Assembly (NCBI GenBank): GCA_964526635.1
Contig: CAZGLR010000126.1
Span: 1-8,838, forward strand
Direction of reading: 5' to 3'
DNA length: 8,838 nucleotides
Source: CAZGLR01 sp964526635
GTDB lineage: Bacteria; Zixibacteria; MSB-5A5; GN15; JAAZOE01
Position numbers and translations under genes: made by a program. Below, piece after piece: positions 1 through 5,605 of this stretch (position 1 is its first letter; every line of letters begins with the position of its first letter). The notes under the pieces were generated by a model that saw only the letters and a list, made by a program, of their open reading frames with translations, was not told the DNA's origin and ran no database searches.

Positions 1-99
1 ATGGTGGAAGCCAGGCGAATCGAAGCCTCGATCAGAAACCTGCCTGAATTGGGCCGACGGGTTAATAAAATCGAGAAGAAGTTGGATAGTAAAGAGTAG
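1..99 (+). CDS. lpxD: C-terminal end of probable LpxD (UDP-3-O-acylglucosamine N-acyltransferase), partial
   Basis: This is an open frame from the window edge to a TAG stop, 32 residues long. The ATG at position 1 may be internal, so the gene is probably cut by the window. The visible part contains IRNLPELGRRVNKIEKKLD, a basic amphipathic helix. In many LpxD proteins the left-handed beta-helix is followed by a similar C-terminal helix of the pattern LPEL-RRV-LEK. LpxD adds the second 3-hydroxyacyl chain to UDP-glucosamine in lipid A synthesis. The catalytic domain lies outside the window, so the call rests only on this tail. Another trimeric acyltransferase or an unrelated coiled-coil end is possible. 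Confidence 0.45.
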   Translation: MVEARRIEASIRNLPELGRRVNKIEKKLDSKE

Positions 100-184
100 A
101 TTTTGTGCCCTGCCATGAATGAGTGCGACTATCCGCGCATCAAACATAATAAATTCCCGATAAAATTGATTTGAAGGCTATTTC

Positions 185-230
185 CGAAAGTGTAATGAAA
201 ACCTACTCGGGCGATGAGCGGGGCACGGTG
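185..230 (-). repeat. Dispersed tail-plus-hairpin repeat, copy a (decayed)
   Basis: On the + strand the copy begins CGAAAGTGTAATGAAAACC and continues through a degenerate hairpin to GGGGCACGG. The tail is the same as in copy c (1537-1582) and as the reverse complement of copies e and f. Only about four base pairs of the stem survive (CTC/GAG plus a G-T pair), so this copy looks worn. Read leftward, the hairpin is followed by TTTTCATTACAC. Confidence 0.7.
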
Positions 231-327
231 TAGGTTGGTCGAAATTTCTTGTCCCGCAGTCGATAACATGCAGGATTCCGCCATATATTCGCCGCGACAT
301 CTCCAACACTCAAGCTCCTCAAAGGCA

Positions 328-354
328 AAGCCCACTCGGAGGAGGAGTGGGCTT
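328..354 (-). terminator. Perfect 10-bp hairpin, possible terminator of the secreted barrel-like gene
   Basis: The arms AAGCCCACTC (328-337) and GAGTGGGCTT (345-354) pair perfectly around a 7-nt loop. Read leftward, the hairpin is followed by TGCCTTTG, which is only moderately U-rich. It lies about 130 nt after the stop of the leftward gene at 485-1060, so a role in ending or stabilising that transcript is likely. The outer CCCAC/GTGGG arms resemble the hairpins at 1342-1365, 7772-7792 and 7925-7943. Confidence 0.4.
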
Positions 355-411
355 CTGAGGAGGGGCTCCGGACAGTCCGTCGAAACTATCCGGAGGGTTG
401 TCGAATTTGTT

Positions 412-447
412 CGCCTGCCTCGGATAATGGCCGCTCCGGGGCAGGCG
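412..447. repeat. Long imperfect inverted repeat
   Basis: CGCCTGCC (412-419) pairs with GGCAGGCG (440-447). The stem continues inward through one T-G pair and CGG/CCG to about 12 bp, leaving a 12-nt loop. It ends only 38 nt from the stop codon at 485-487, so it would be the first strong structure in the 3' UTR of the leftward gene. It has no U-tract on either side. Confidence 0.4.
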
Positions 448-484
448 TGCCTGAGTAGATGCATGGATATGATAGGGTTTGCGT

Positions 485-1060
485 TTATCTAATCAGGAAA
501 TTTACTCCAAACAGCAGGCGAAACATCGTCTCGTCTTCGAAAAATGTCCAGCGCGTCTCAACATACGGCGATACCGGGGAGCGACGGGCAGGTACCCGAA
601 GGCCCAGAAACGCATTGGTGCCGATACGGGTGTCATGAGCGTCGTAATAGTCGTAATACTCATTCCATGGCAAATCCGCGATAGCTACGCCGCCACCGGC
701 GTAAAACGCCCGCCCGAAGGCCAGATCGAGATCAACCTGCCAGTAGGGATCATCGAAATCATCGTAGTGATGGTCGAAATCGTGATCGAAATCATCTTCG
801 TCGAACAAAATCCGCGCGCTCGGGACAAAATTGATCGCCGCCATACCCAGCGGAATCTTACCCTGTAAACCTATTGACCAGTGCTCGATATCATAGTCGT
901 AGCCCATCTGGAAACCGATTTCCGGGGATGGCGCGCGATAAGTCAGCGTACGATGTACCGGTCGATGGCGCGGTTTTTTGACAATTCCCGCTTCGGCGAT
1001 AGAGACTGTAAACGCGAAAAGCAATGCGACAGCGATGATCATAGCGGTTTTCGGTTTCAT
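485..1060 (-). CDS. Secreted protein, probable small outer-membrane beta-barrel with an Asp/His-rich loop
   Basis: The protein has 191 residues from the chosen start. An upstream in-frame start at 1090 exists, but the ATG at 1058-1060 is preceded by GGAGG at 1069-1073 with 8 nt spacing and opens directly into a signal peptide. That peptide has a basic MKPK start, a hydrophobic stretch to about residue 21 and a likely cleavage after AEA (residues 22-24). The mature part has short alternating hydrophobic and aromatic strands, such as WSIGLQGKIPLG, a glycine-rich centre (YAGGGVAI) and the C-terminal strand FRLLFGVNFLIR. This fits a small barrel, though the usual terminal Phe is not the last residue. 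Residues 87-104 form an acidic and His-rich segment (DEDDFDHDFDHHYDD), probably an exposed loop that could bind metal. I cannot name a family, and the function is unknown. Confidence 0.75.
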   Translation of the reverse strand: MKPKTAMIIAVALLFAFTVSIAEAGIVKKPRHRPVHRTLTYRAPSPEIGFQMGYDYDIEHWSIGLQGKIPLGMAAINFVPSARILFDEDDFDHDFDHHYDDFDDPYWQVDLDLAFGRAFYAGGGVAIADLPWNEYYDYYDAHDTRIGTNAFLGLRVPARRSPVSPYVETRWTFFEDETMFRLLFGVNFLIR

Positions 1061-1239
1061 GACCGTTTCCTCCGTTTGGTCTTTGTGCAACTGCCGAAGG
1101 TATATGCAAAGGCCGGGCCATCCTGATAATAAATCGTATAAGTGGTTTATTTACGGTTGCTTAGAGAGGCAAGAGAACGCGTGAAGAAAAAATAAACATG
1201 TACTTAATCGTCCAGATGTTGTGCCTGGGATTTGATTTT

Positions 1240-1256
1240 CGCACATTTTTTGTGCG
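1240..1256. repeat. Small perfect inverted repeat upstream of the secreted barrel-like gene
   Basis: CGCACA (1240-1245) and TGTGCG (1251-1256) pair perfectly around five T residues. It lies about 180 nt upstream of the start at 1060. It could be an operator-like dyad or just a small hairpin, and no known regulator site is recognised. Confidence 0.3.
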
Positions 1257-1341
1257 GCCAAGCGATAGAGAGAGAAAACATGATTGAATAGAAAAAACAT
1301 CAATCAGGTGCGGGGGAACATCCGGACACCTACCAATCCGT

Positions 1342-1365
1342 AACCCGCCTCTCCTGAGGTGGGTT
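1342..1365. repeat. CCCGC/GTGGG hairpin
   Basis: AACCCGCCTC (1342-1351) pairs with GAGGTGGGTT (1356-1365) over 10 bp with one G-T pair and a TCCT loop. The same outer arms with a different inner stem occur at 7925-7943, and related hairpins lie at 7772-7792 and 328-354. It is not followed by a T-run on either strand, so a terminator role is weak. Confidence 0.5.
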
Positions 1366-1439
1366 TCCGCCGATAGGGAGCTGCGCCTGCACCGGCACAG
1401 CGTCGACCACAGCCGATATTTCGCACCTGCGATTACTGG

Positions 1440-1482
1440 GGTACCGCACCCGGCGACCGGGTGCGTTATGGATACACTATCG
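1440..1482 (+). repeat. Dispersed tail-plus-hairpin repeat, copy b
   Basis: It starts GGTACC, then a perfect 8-bp stem GCACCCGG / CCGGGTGC with a CGA triloop, then a diverged tail ending CACTATCG. The first 24 nt are identical to copy d at 1652-1675. The tail is a weaker match to the ATTACACTTTCG end of copies c, e and f. Confidence 0.65.
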
Positions 1483-1536
1483 AAGCCGCAAACAGCCAAC
1501 TGCTTTCCCGCGAAAATTATACTCGAAATCAAAGAC

Positions 1537-1582
1537 CGAAAGTGTAATGAAAAAACCACTCGGGTGCCGAGTGGGGGCACGG
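1537..1582 (-). repeat. Dispersed tail-plus-hairpin repeat, copy c
   Basis: On the + strand it reads CGAAAGTGTAATGAAAAAA, then the stem CCACTCGG / CCGAGTGG, then GGGGCACGG. It is the reverse complement of the + strand copies e and f apart from scattered changes. Copy b faces it head to head across about 54 nt. Confidence 0.75.
1550..1574 (-). terminator. Intrinsic terminator, probably for ssb (inside repeat copy c)
   Basis: Read leftward, this is an 8-bp GC-rich stem (1556-1574, loop at 1564-1566) followed directly by six U residues (1555-1550). That is a textbook rho-independent terminator, about 215 nt past the ssb stop. No other leftward gene ends between ssb and this site. The terminator is part of a repeated element, so it may act here by coincidence of insertion. 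Confidence 0.55.
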
Positions 1583-1586
1583 TATT

Positions 1587-1627
1587 GTATGATCTTAGCG
1601 GGACGGGAGACCCCGTCCCCTACGAAA
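1587..1627. repeat. GGGACGGG hairpin repeat, copy 1
   Basis: The core is a perfect stem GGGACGGG (1600-1607) / CCCGTCCC (1612-1619) with loop AGAC. It is flanked by GTATGATCT on the left and CCTACGAA on the right. The whole block of about 41 nt recurs at 1730-1770 with a few changes. Confidence 0.7.
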
Positions 1628-1651
1628 CAGTTACTTTACACCACACACCCC

Positions 1652-1697
1652 GGTACCGCACCCGGCGACCGGGTGGGCGTATTTCAGTCCACTATCG
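1652..1697 (+). repeat. Dispersed tail-plus-hairpin repeat, copy d
   Basis: It starts GGTACCG with a 7-bp stem CACCCGG / CCGGGTG and a CGA triloop, followed by GGCGTATTTCAGTCCACTAT. It shares its first 24 nt exactly with copy b and has a tail intermediate between b and e/f. Confidence 0.65.
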
Positions 1698-1729
1698 GGA
1701 TTTGTCATTTACCCCGGCTTTTTCGGAAA

Positions 1730-1770
1730 GTATGATCTGAACGGGACGGGAGACCCCGTCCCCTGCGAAT
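1730..1770. repeat. GGGACGGG hairpin repeat, copy 2
   Basis: The stem GGGACGGG (1743-1750) / CCCGTCCC (1755-1762) is identical to copy 1, 143 nt away. Its left flank GAAAGTATGATCTGAAC resembles the GAAAGTGTAATGAAAAAC tail of the dispersed repeat. It begins about 20 nt past the ssb stop, so it would be the first structure in the ssb 3' UTR. No U-run follows it. Confidence 0.7.
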
Positions 1771-1788
1771 TGGTCACATCATACCATC

Positions 1789-2232
1789 TTAGAATGGCAA
1801 GTCATCATCCTCTGAATCAAGACCGCCGCCTTCCGGACCCGGAGGCGGGCCGCCCGATGGTCCTCCACCAGACTGGCCTCCCCCGCCGCCGCCCGAACCG
1901 CCGCGGCTGCCGAGGAATTGCATGCGCTGACCGACGATCTCGGTCACATAGCGCTTGATGCCATCCTTGTCATCATAATTGCGGGTCTGAATACGGCCCT
2001 CGATATACACGGGACTGCCCTTGCTGAGGTATTCTTTGGCGATTTCGGCCTGGCGGGCCCAGAGTACAATCCGATGCCATTCGGTTGATTCCTGCATGTT
2101 TCCGTCTTTGTCGCGCCATTTCTCGGTCGTGGCGATACTAAAGCTCGCCACCGCCTGTCCCGACGCGGTATAACGCAGTTCCGGATCGGCGCCAAGATTG
2201 CCGATCAAGATAGCTTTGTTTACCGAAGCCAT
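1789..2232 (-). CDS. ssb: Single-stranded DNA-binding protein SSB
   Basis: SSB coats single-stranded DNA in replication, recombination and repair and recruits partners through its acidic tip. The 147 residues have the usual layout. The N-terminal OB fold (about 1-105) opens with NKAILIGNLGADPELRYT and includes TEWHRIVLW and VYIEGRIQTR. A Gly/Pro/Ser-rich linker follows (about 110-135), and the end is DDDLPF, the canonical partner-binding tip. Length is normal for the family. The start is the ATG at 2230-2232, preceded by GGAGG at 2238-2242. It is transcribed alone, divergently from nadE, from a near-perfect promoter at 2262-2290. The repeats downstream suggest a terminated single-gene transcript. 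Confidence 0.97.
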   Translation of the reverse strand: MASVNKAILIGNLGADPELRYTASGQAVASFSIATTEKWRDKDGNMQESTEWHRIVLWARQAEIAKEYLSKGSPVYIEGRIQTRNYDDKDGIKRYVTEIVGQRMQFLGSRGGSGGGGGGQSGGGPSGGPPPGPEGGGLDSEDDDLPF

Positions 2233-2261
2233 TGATTCCTCCGTAAATGATTGAGTAGGAG

Positions 2262-2290
2262 AATATAGAGGTCGGGCCGTGGCTTGTCAA
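2262..2290 (-). promoter_or_regulatory. Sigma70-type promoter of ssb
   Basis: On the minus strand the -35 box is TTGACA (2290-2285), an exact consensus match. It is followed by a 17-nt spacer and the -10 box TATATT (2267-2262). Transcription would begin near 2255, giving a short leader of roughly 20-25 nt with the GGAGG ribosome site. The match predicts strong constitutive expression, as expected for ssb. Confidence 0.7.
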
Positions 2291-2311
2291 TCACATGATG
2301 TTTTTAAATAG

Positions 2312-2339
2312 TTGCCCGCAGCGAATTAAGCTGTATATT
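2312..2339 (+). promoter_or_regulatory. Probable promoter of the nadE operon
   Basis: A -35-like TTGCCC (2312-2317) and a -10-like TATATT (2334-2339) are separated by 16 nt. The -10 box ends 19 nt before the nadE start codon at 2359, so the leader would be very short but still includes GAGGAG at 2349-2354. The 126-nt gap holds both this and the ssb promoter, back to back. Confidence 0.45.
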
Positions 2340-2358
2340 CGGTCAAACGAGGAGAACT

Positions 2359-3165
2359 ATGGCGACACCACTTGATATCCCGCAAGCTGCCAAACGCCTG
2401 ATGGGCTTCATACGAAAAACTGTGACCGATGCCGGCTACCAAAAGGTCGTCCTCGGTATCTCCGGCGGGGTTGATTCATCGCTTTCGGCGGCCCTGGGCG
2501 CCAAAGCGTTGGGACCGGAGAATGTTCTGGGCGTGATCATGCCGTACCGCACATCATCGCCGCAGTCCGAAGCCGATGCCCGCGAGATGGCCGACAAAAT
2601 CGGCATCGCTGTCGAAAAAGTTGATATTACTCCGATGGTTGACGCCTACTTCCAGAACCGGGAATCCTCGGAAATCCGTATCGGCAACAAATGCGCCCGC
2701 GAACGGATGTCAATTCTCTTCGATATCGCCTCACGGGACGGTCGGCTGGTTATAGGAACCTCCAACAAAACCGAAATAGCGCTCGGCTACTCGACCCTGT
2801 TTGGTGATGGCGCCTGTTCGTTCAATCCATTGGGCGGATTATACAAGCGGGATGTACAGCGCATGGCCGGGTATCTCGGGGTGCCCAAGCCGATCCTCAA
2901 TAAGGCGCCCTCGGCCGATCTCTGGCCCGGTCAAACCGATGAGGAAGAATTGGGCCTGACCTATGAAATGGCCGACGAAGTGCTGGGTTACATTATCGAA
3001 GATGGCATCCGGTCCATGGATGCACTTAAACAATCCGGCGCCGAAGAGAACGTCATCCGCGAAATTATCCGGCGGGTTAATTCATTTATCTATAAACGGT
3101 CTCCGGTGCTGACATATCTGCTCGATACCGCGCCGATCCCGGACCATATTGAGATTGACGGCTAA
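2359..3165 (+). CDS. nadE: NH3-dependent NAD+ synthetase
   Basis: It amidates nicotinic acid adenine dinucleotide to NAD+ using ATP, the last step of NAD synthesis. The ATP-pyrophosphatase P-loop SGGVDSS is at residues 35-41. The substrate-binding segment with GNKCARERM is at 109-117, and GTSNKTE at 133-139 is followed by FGDGACSFNPLGGLYKRD. The 268 residues match the short, synthetase-only form. No N-terminal nitrilase-type glutaminase domain is present, so the enzyme should depend on free ammonia or a separate glutaminase. The start has a good ribosome site (GAGGAG, 4 nt spacing). It is the first gene of the operon, and its stop shares one base with the rsmI start (TAATG). Confidence 0.96.
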   Translation: MATPLDIPQAAKRLMGFIRKTVTDAGYQKVVLGISGGVDSSLSAALGAKALGPENVLGVIMPYRTSSPQSEADAREMADKIGIAVEKVDITPMVDAYFQNRESSEIRIGNKCARERMSILFDIASRDGRLVIGTSNKTEIALGYSTLFGDGACSFNPLGGLYKRDVQRMAGYLGVPKPILNKAPSADLWPGQTDEEELGLTYEMADEVLGYIIEDGIRSMDALKQSGAEENVIREIIRRVNSFIYKRSPVLTYLLDTAPIPDHIEIDG

Positions 3166-3854
3166 TGGCGGGATCATCCGGCATTCTCTATCTCGTCCCG
3201 ACCCCGATCGGGAATCTCGACGATATCACCCGGCGGGCGCTGGAAGTCCTTGCTTCAGTCGATCTCATTGCCTGCGAGGACACCCGTCACAGCGGGCGGC
3301 TCCTTGCCCACTATGGCATCGAAGCCCGCAAAATCAGCTACTACGAACATAATGAAATGCGCCGTGTACCACAGATTATGGAGATACTTGAAAACGGCGG
3401 CTCGGTCGCCGTTATCTCCGATGGCGGCAGTCCGGGGATTTCCGATCCATCGTTTCGCATCGTACGGGCCGCGATTGAGGCTGAGATTAAGATTGAGTCC
3501 CTGCCGGGACCGACGGCGATCATCCCGGCCCTGACTGCCTCAGGTCTGCCGACCGACCGTTTTTTATTCGAGGGATTCCTGGCCCCCAAGTCGGCAAAGC
3601 GGCGCAAACGGCTCGAAGAACTCCTCGATTTTCCGCACACGATTGTGTTATACGAATCTGTGCATCGCATCAAAAAGACAGTTGACGATATCGCTGATAT
3701 CTTCGGCGAGCGCGATATATGCATCGCCCGAGAAATCAGTAAGAAATTCGAAGAATACATCCGGGGCACCGCCGTCGACGTCGCCTCACGGATTGCCGAT
3801 CGGTCATTGAAGGGAGAATTTGTCATTGCCATATCGGGTACCGGGAAAAACTAA
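3165..3854 (+). CDS. rsmI: 16S rRNA (cytidine-1402 2'-O)-methyltransferase RsmI, short form
   Basis: RsmI uses S-adenosylmethionine to methylate the ribose 2'-O of C1402 in the ribosomal P site. The tetrapyrrole-methylase fold is clear from PTPIGNLDD (12-20), ACEDTRHSG (36-44), SDGGSPGISDP (85-95), LPGPTAIIPAL (about 114-124), ESVHR and REISKKFEE. At 229 residues it is shorter than the roughly 280 of E. coli RsmI: it stops soon after KGEFVIAISG and lacks the usual C-terminal helical domain. The sequence after the stop does not encode that domain in another frame, so this is not a recent frameshift. It overlaps the nadE stop by one base, which implies translational coupling. Confidence 0.94.
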   Translation: MAGSSGILYLVPTPIGNLDDITRRALEVLASVDLIACEDTRHSGRLLAHYGIEARKISYYEHNEMRRVPQIMEILENGGSVAVISDGGSPGISDPSFRIVRAAIEAEIKIESLPGPTAIIPALTASGLPTDRFLFEGFLAPKSAKRRKRLEELLDFPHTIVLYESVHRIKKTVDDIADIFGERDICIAREISKKFEEYIRGTAVDVASRIADRSLKGEFVIAISGTGKN

Positions 3855-3894
3855 GCTCAACCGTCCGCATCTGTTCGAGAAGTTTTTTACGAGC

Positions 3895-4800
3895 ATGATG
3901 CCATTTGATCATCTGTTAATCATCTACAGCTGGATTATCATAATGCTGATGGTCAATTTCGCGCGACCGTTTGATGAATATATTCCCATGTTTGTATTCC
4001 ATGCGGCGGTGCTGGTCGGCGCATTGATTATAATTAGATTCGCCAGACGGCCGAAAACCAGGGCGTTGACATTTGTGCGACTCGCGTATCCGCTGGTATT
4101 GATGACATGGTTTTATCAGTTTTCGGGCCGCTTAATCGGAGTCGTGCTTCCGATCTACTTCGATACCGATATTGCCGCTCTTGAGGCAAAAGTTTTGGGA
4201 TTTAATCCGACAATCCTGCTGCAGAAGATCGTAAGTGTGCCATTGACCGAAATCTTGCTGGGATTTTACTCGTTGTATTATATCATCGTGGCATTGACCG
4301 CATTATACCTGTTTTTCAGAAAGCGTGACCGTGAACTCAAACGCTTCGTAACATCGGCCTGCGGAGTTTACTTTGTCGGCTATCTCATATTTATTATTTT
4401 GCCGGCGGACGGCCCGCGTCATTTTTTTGAAAACCAGTATACGGTCGCACTCGATGGACCATTTTTCCATCCCCTGGTCATGTGGATTATGGAAAACGCG
4501 GCTTTTCGGGGCGGCGCGGTACCATCGACTCACGCCGGGTTGGCAGTGGTCTGCCAGGTTTTTGCCATCAGATCATTCGGGAATCGCGGCTGGTGGATGC
4601 TGCCGGTGGTGCTGGGGATCATGGTCGGCGCAGTATACGGCCGCTTTCATTATGTGACTGACATTGTCATCGGCACATTGCTGGCCCTGCTGGTCGTCGG
4701 TTCGACGTTAAGTCTGTATTCGGTTCGCCGCGAAGAGAGCCGTGATCGCCGCTTAAGCGATCCTGAAACGCGGAAGTTCTATGCTTCACACTCTGATTGA
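3895..4800 (+). CDS. PAP2 / AUR1-like integral membrane phosphatase or phosphotransferase
   Basis: This is a multi-spanning membrane protein of about 301 residues with PAP2-superfamily signatures in the order of the inositolphosphorylceramide-synthase-like branch. They are PADGPRHFF (170-178), PSTHAG (210-215, matching the PSGH motif) and GRFHYVTDIVIG (249-260, matching the last motif, with its His and Asp). The catalytic His residues are therefore present. The substrate is not evident; an undecaprenyl or phospholipid phosphate, or head-group transfer, are options. The start is uncertain. I prefer the ATG at 3895, just before the first membrane segment. A TTG at 3820 is in frame behind AGGGAG but overlaps rsmI by 35 nt. 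The 3' end overlaps lgt by 20 nt. Confidence 0.82.
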   Translation: MMPFDHLLIIYSWIIIMLMVNFARPFDEYIPMFVFHAAVLVGALIIIRFARRPKTRALTFVRLAYPLVLMTWFYQFSGRLIGVVLPIYFDTDIAALEAKVLGFNPTILLQKIVSVPLTEILLGFYSLYYIIVALTALYLFFRKRDRELKRFVTSACGVYFVGYLIFIILPADGPRHFFENQYTVALDGPFFHPLVMWIMENAAFRGGAVPSTHAGLAVVCQVFAIRSFGNRGWWMLPVVLGIMVGAVYGRFHYVTDIVIGTLLALLVVGSTLSLYSVRREESRDRRLSDPETRKFYASHSD

Positions 4801-5605
4801 TATCGGACCCATATCGATTCACTCATATGGCCTCATGATGGCCCTGGCCTTTCTGGCCGGAATCATCTATGTCAGCCATCGCAGCACCGCCGAGGGTTTC
4901 TCCCCTGACAATATGATGACTATCGCCTATATCGTCGTCATCGGCGGGTTGATCGGCGGACGGCTCGGGTTTGTCCTGATGCACTGGGCGGATTTCTCCG
5001 GCGATTTATGGGGAATAATCAACCCCTTCCAGGGCGACCATTTCGGTCTGGCCGGGATGAATCTCTACGGTGGCGTACTGCTGGCTGTGGGAAGTTTGCT
5101 TTTTTATCTCACCTGGAAAGAACTGCCGCTGTTGCCGGTGTGCGATCTATTTGCGCCATCGCTTGGTCTGGGTATCGCGATCGGGCGGATCGGGTGCCTC
5201 CTCAATGGCTGCTGTTTCGGCGTCCCGACAGATTTGCCCTGGGGTGTAACCTTCCCGGAAGACAGCCTGCCGGCGCTGATTTATGGCACAGTACCGCTGC
5301 ATCCGACGCAGTTGTATTCGGCCGGCTATGGGTTGATACTTTTTATCGGGTTGCATTATTTGCTCAGGCATAAACGATTCGATGGCCAGGTACTGGCTGT
5401 ACTTTTCATAATCGAATCGGTCTTTCGTATCGCCATCGAGCAGGTGCGCTTTTATGAACCGGAAATGTTACTGAATTTCGGCCGGGCGACATTCACATAT
5501 AATCATCTTATTGCCGCAGCTTTGTTTGTTGGCGGGATGATTCTGTATATTATGGTACCGAGGAATTTGTATCGCACCACCCTTGAACCGGCTGAAACCG
5601 AATGA
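4781..5605 (+). CDS. lgt: Prolipoprotein diacylglyceryl transferase
   Basis: Lgt moves a diacylglyceryl group from phosphatidylglycerol to the lipobox cysteine of prelipoproteins in the inner membrane, the first step of lipoprotein maturation. The 274 residues form a multi-spanning protein of usual length. The signature GRIGCLLNGCCFG is at 135-147 (Arg136, Asn142, Gly147), HPTQLYSA starts at residue 174, and FRIAIEQVR carries the late conserved Glu and Arg. Where E. coli has HGG, this protein has YGG (in GMNLYGGV), a variant I believe occurs in other Lgt groups. The start at 4781 lies inside the PAP2 gene end, and the stop shares ATGA with the next gene, so both junctions look translationally coupled. 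Confidence 0.95.
   Translation: MLHTLIDIGPISIHSYGLMMALAFLAGIIYVSHRSTAEGFSPDNMMTIAYIVVIGGLIGGRLGFVLMHWADFSGDLWGIINPFQGDHFGLAGMNLYGGVLLAVGSLLFYLTWKELPLLPVCDLFAPSLGLGIAIGRIGCLLNGCCFGVPTDLPWGVTFPEDSLPALIYGTVPLHPTQLYSAGYGLILFIGLHYLLRHKRFDGQVLAVLFIIESVFRIAIEQVRFYEPEMLLNFGRATFTYNHLIAAALFVGGMILYIMVPRNLYRTTLEPAETE

Larger units (their letters stand above)
100..484. other. Intergenic region without a gene, rich in hairpins
   Basis: No convincing gene lies here. The open frames on both strands have poor protein character and run through the repeats. The region holds a decayed copy of the dispersed tail-plus-hairpin repeat (185-230), a GGACAAG-type motif on the minus strand (237-254), and a perfect 10-bp hairpin (328-354). 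It also holds an inverted repeat CTCCGGA/TCCGGAG (366-372 and 389-395) and a long hairpin whose arms are CGCCTGCC (412-419) and GGCAGGCG (440-447), extended inward by CGG/CCG. It lies downstream of the leftward gene at 485-1060, so part of it is probably the 3' UTR and terminator region of that gene. Confidence 0.6.
1061..1788. other. Intergenic region without a gene, dense with hairpin repeats
   Basis: This stretch separates two leftward genes. The near part (1061-1200) should hold the promoter and leader of the secreted barrel-like gene, but I see no clear sigma70 match. A perfect small inverted repeat, CGCACA-TTTTT-TGTGCG, lies at 1240-1256. From 1342 to 1770 there are six hairpin elements: one CCCGC-type hairpin (1342-1365), three copies of the dispersed repeat (1440-1482, 1537-1582, 1652-1697) and two copies of a GGGACGGG hairpin (1600-1619, 1743-1762). 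Open frames here run through the repeats and do not look like proteins. Confidence 0.65.

Noticed and set aside
129..492. Open frames of about 90-110 codons on both strands after the LpxD tail
   Set aside because: They run through hairpin repeats, have Arg/Leu/Ser-rich composition typical of non-coding frames, lack ribosome sites and overlap each other on opposite strands.
891..1126. Overlapping frames opposite or beside the secreted barrel-like gene
   Set aside because: They are shadows of that gene; only the 485-1060 frame has a signal peptide and a good ribosome site.
1161..1740. Possible small proteins, including one beginning MKKPLGCRVGARYC
   Set aside because: The reading frames are translations of the repeats. 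The repeat tail GTAATGAAAAAACC supplies an ATG by chance, and similar peptides arise from the other copies.
1440..1770. CRISPR array
   Set aside because: The repeats alternate in orientation, differ in sequence and have irregular spacing, and no cas gene is nearby.
2233..2358. Riboswitch or leader RNA ahead of nadE
   Set aside because: The gap is 126 nt and is filled by two back-to-back promoters; the nadE leader would be too short for an aptamer.
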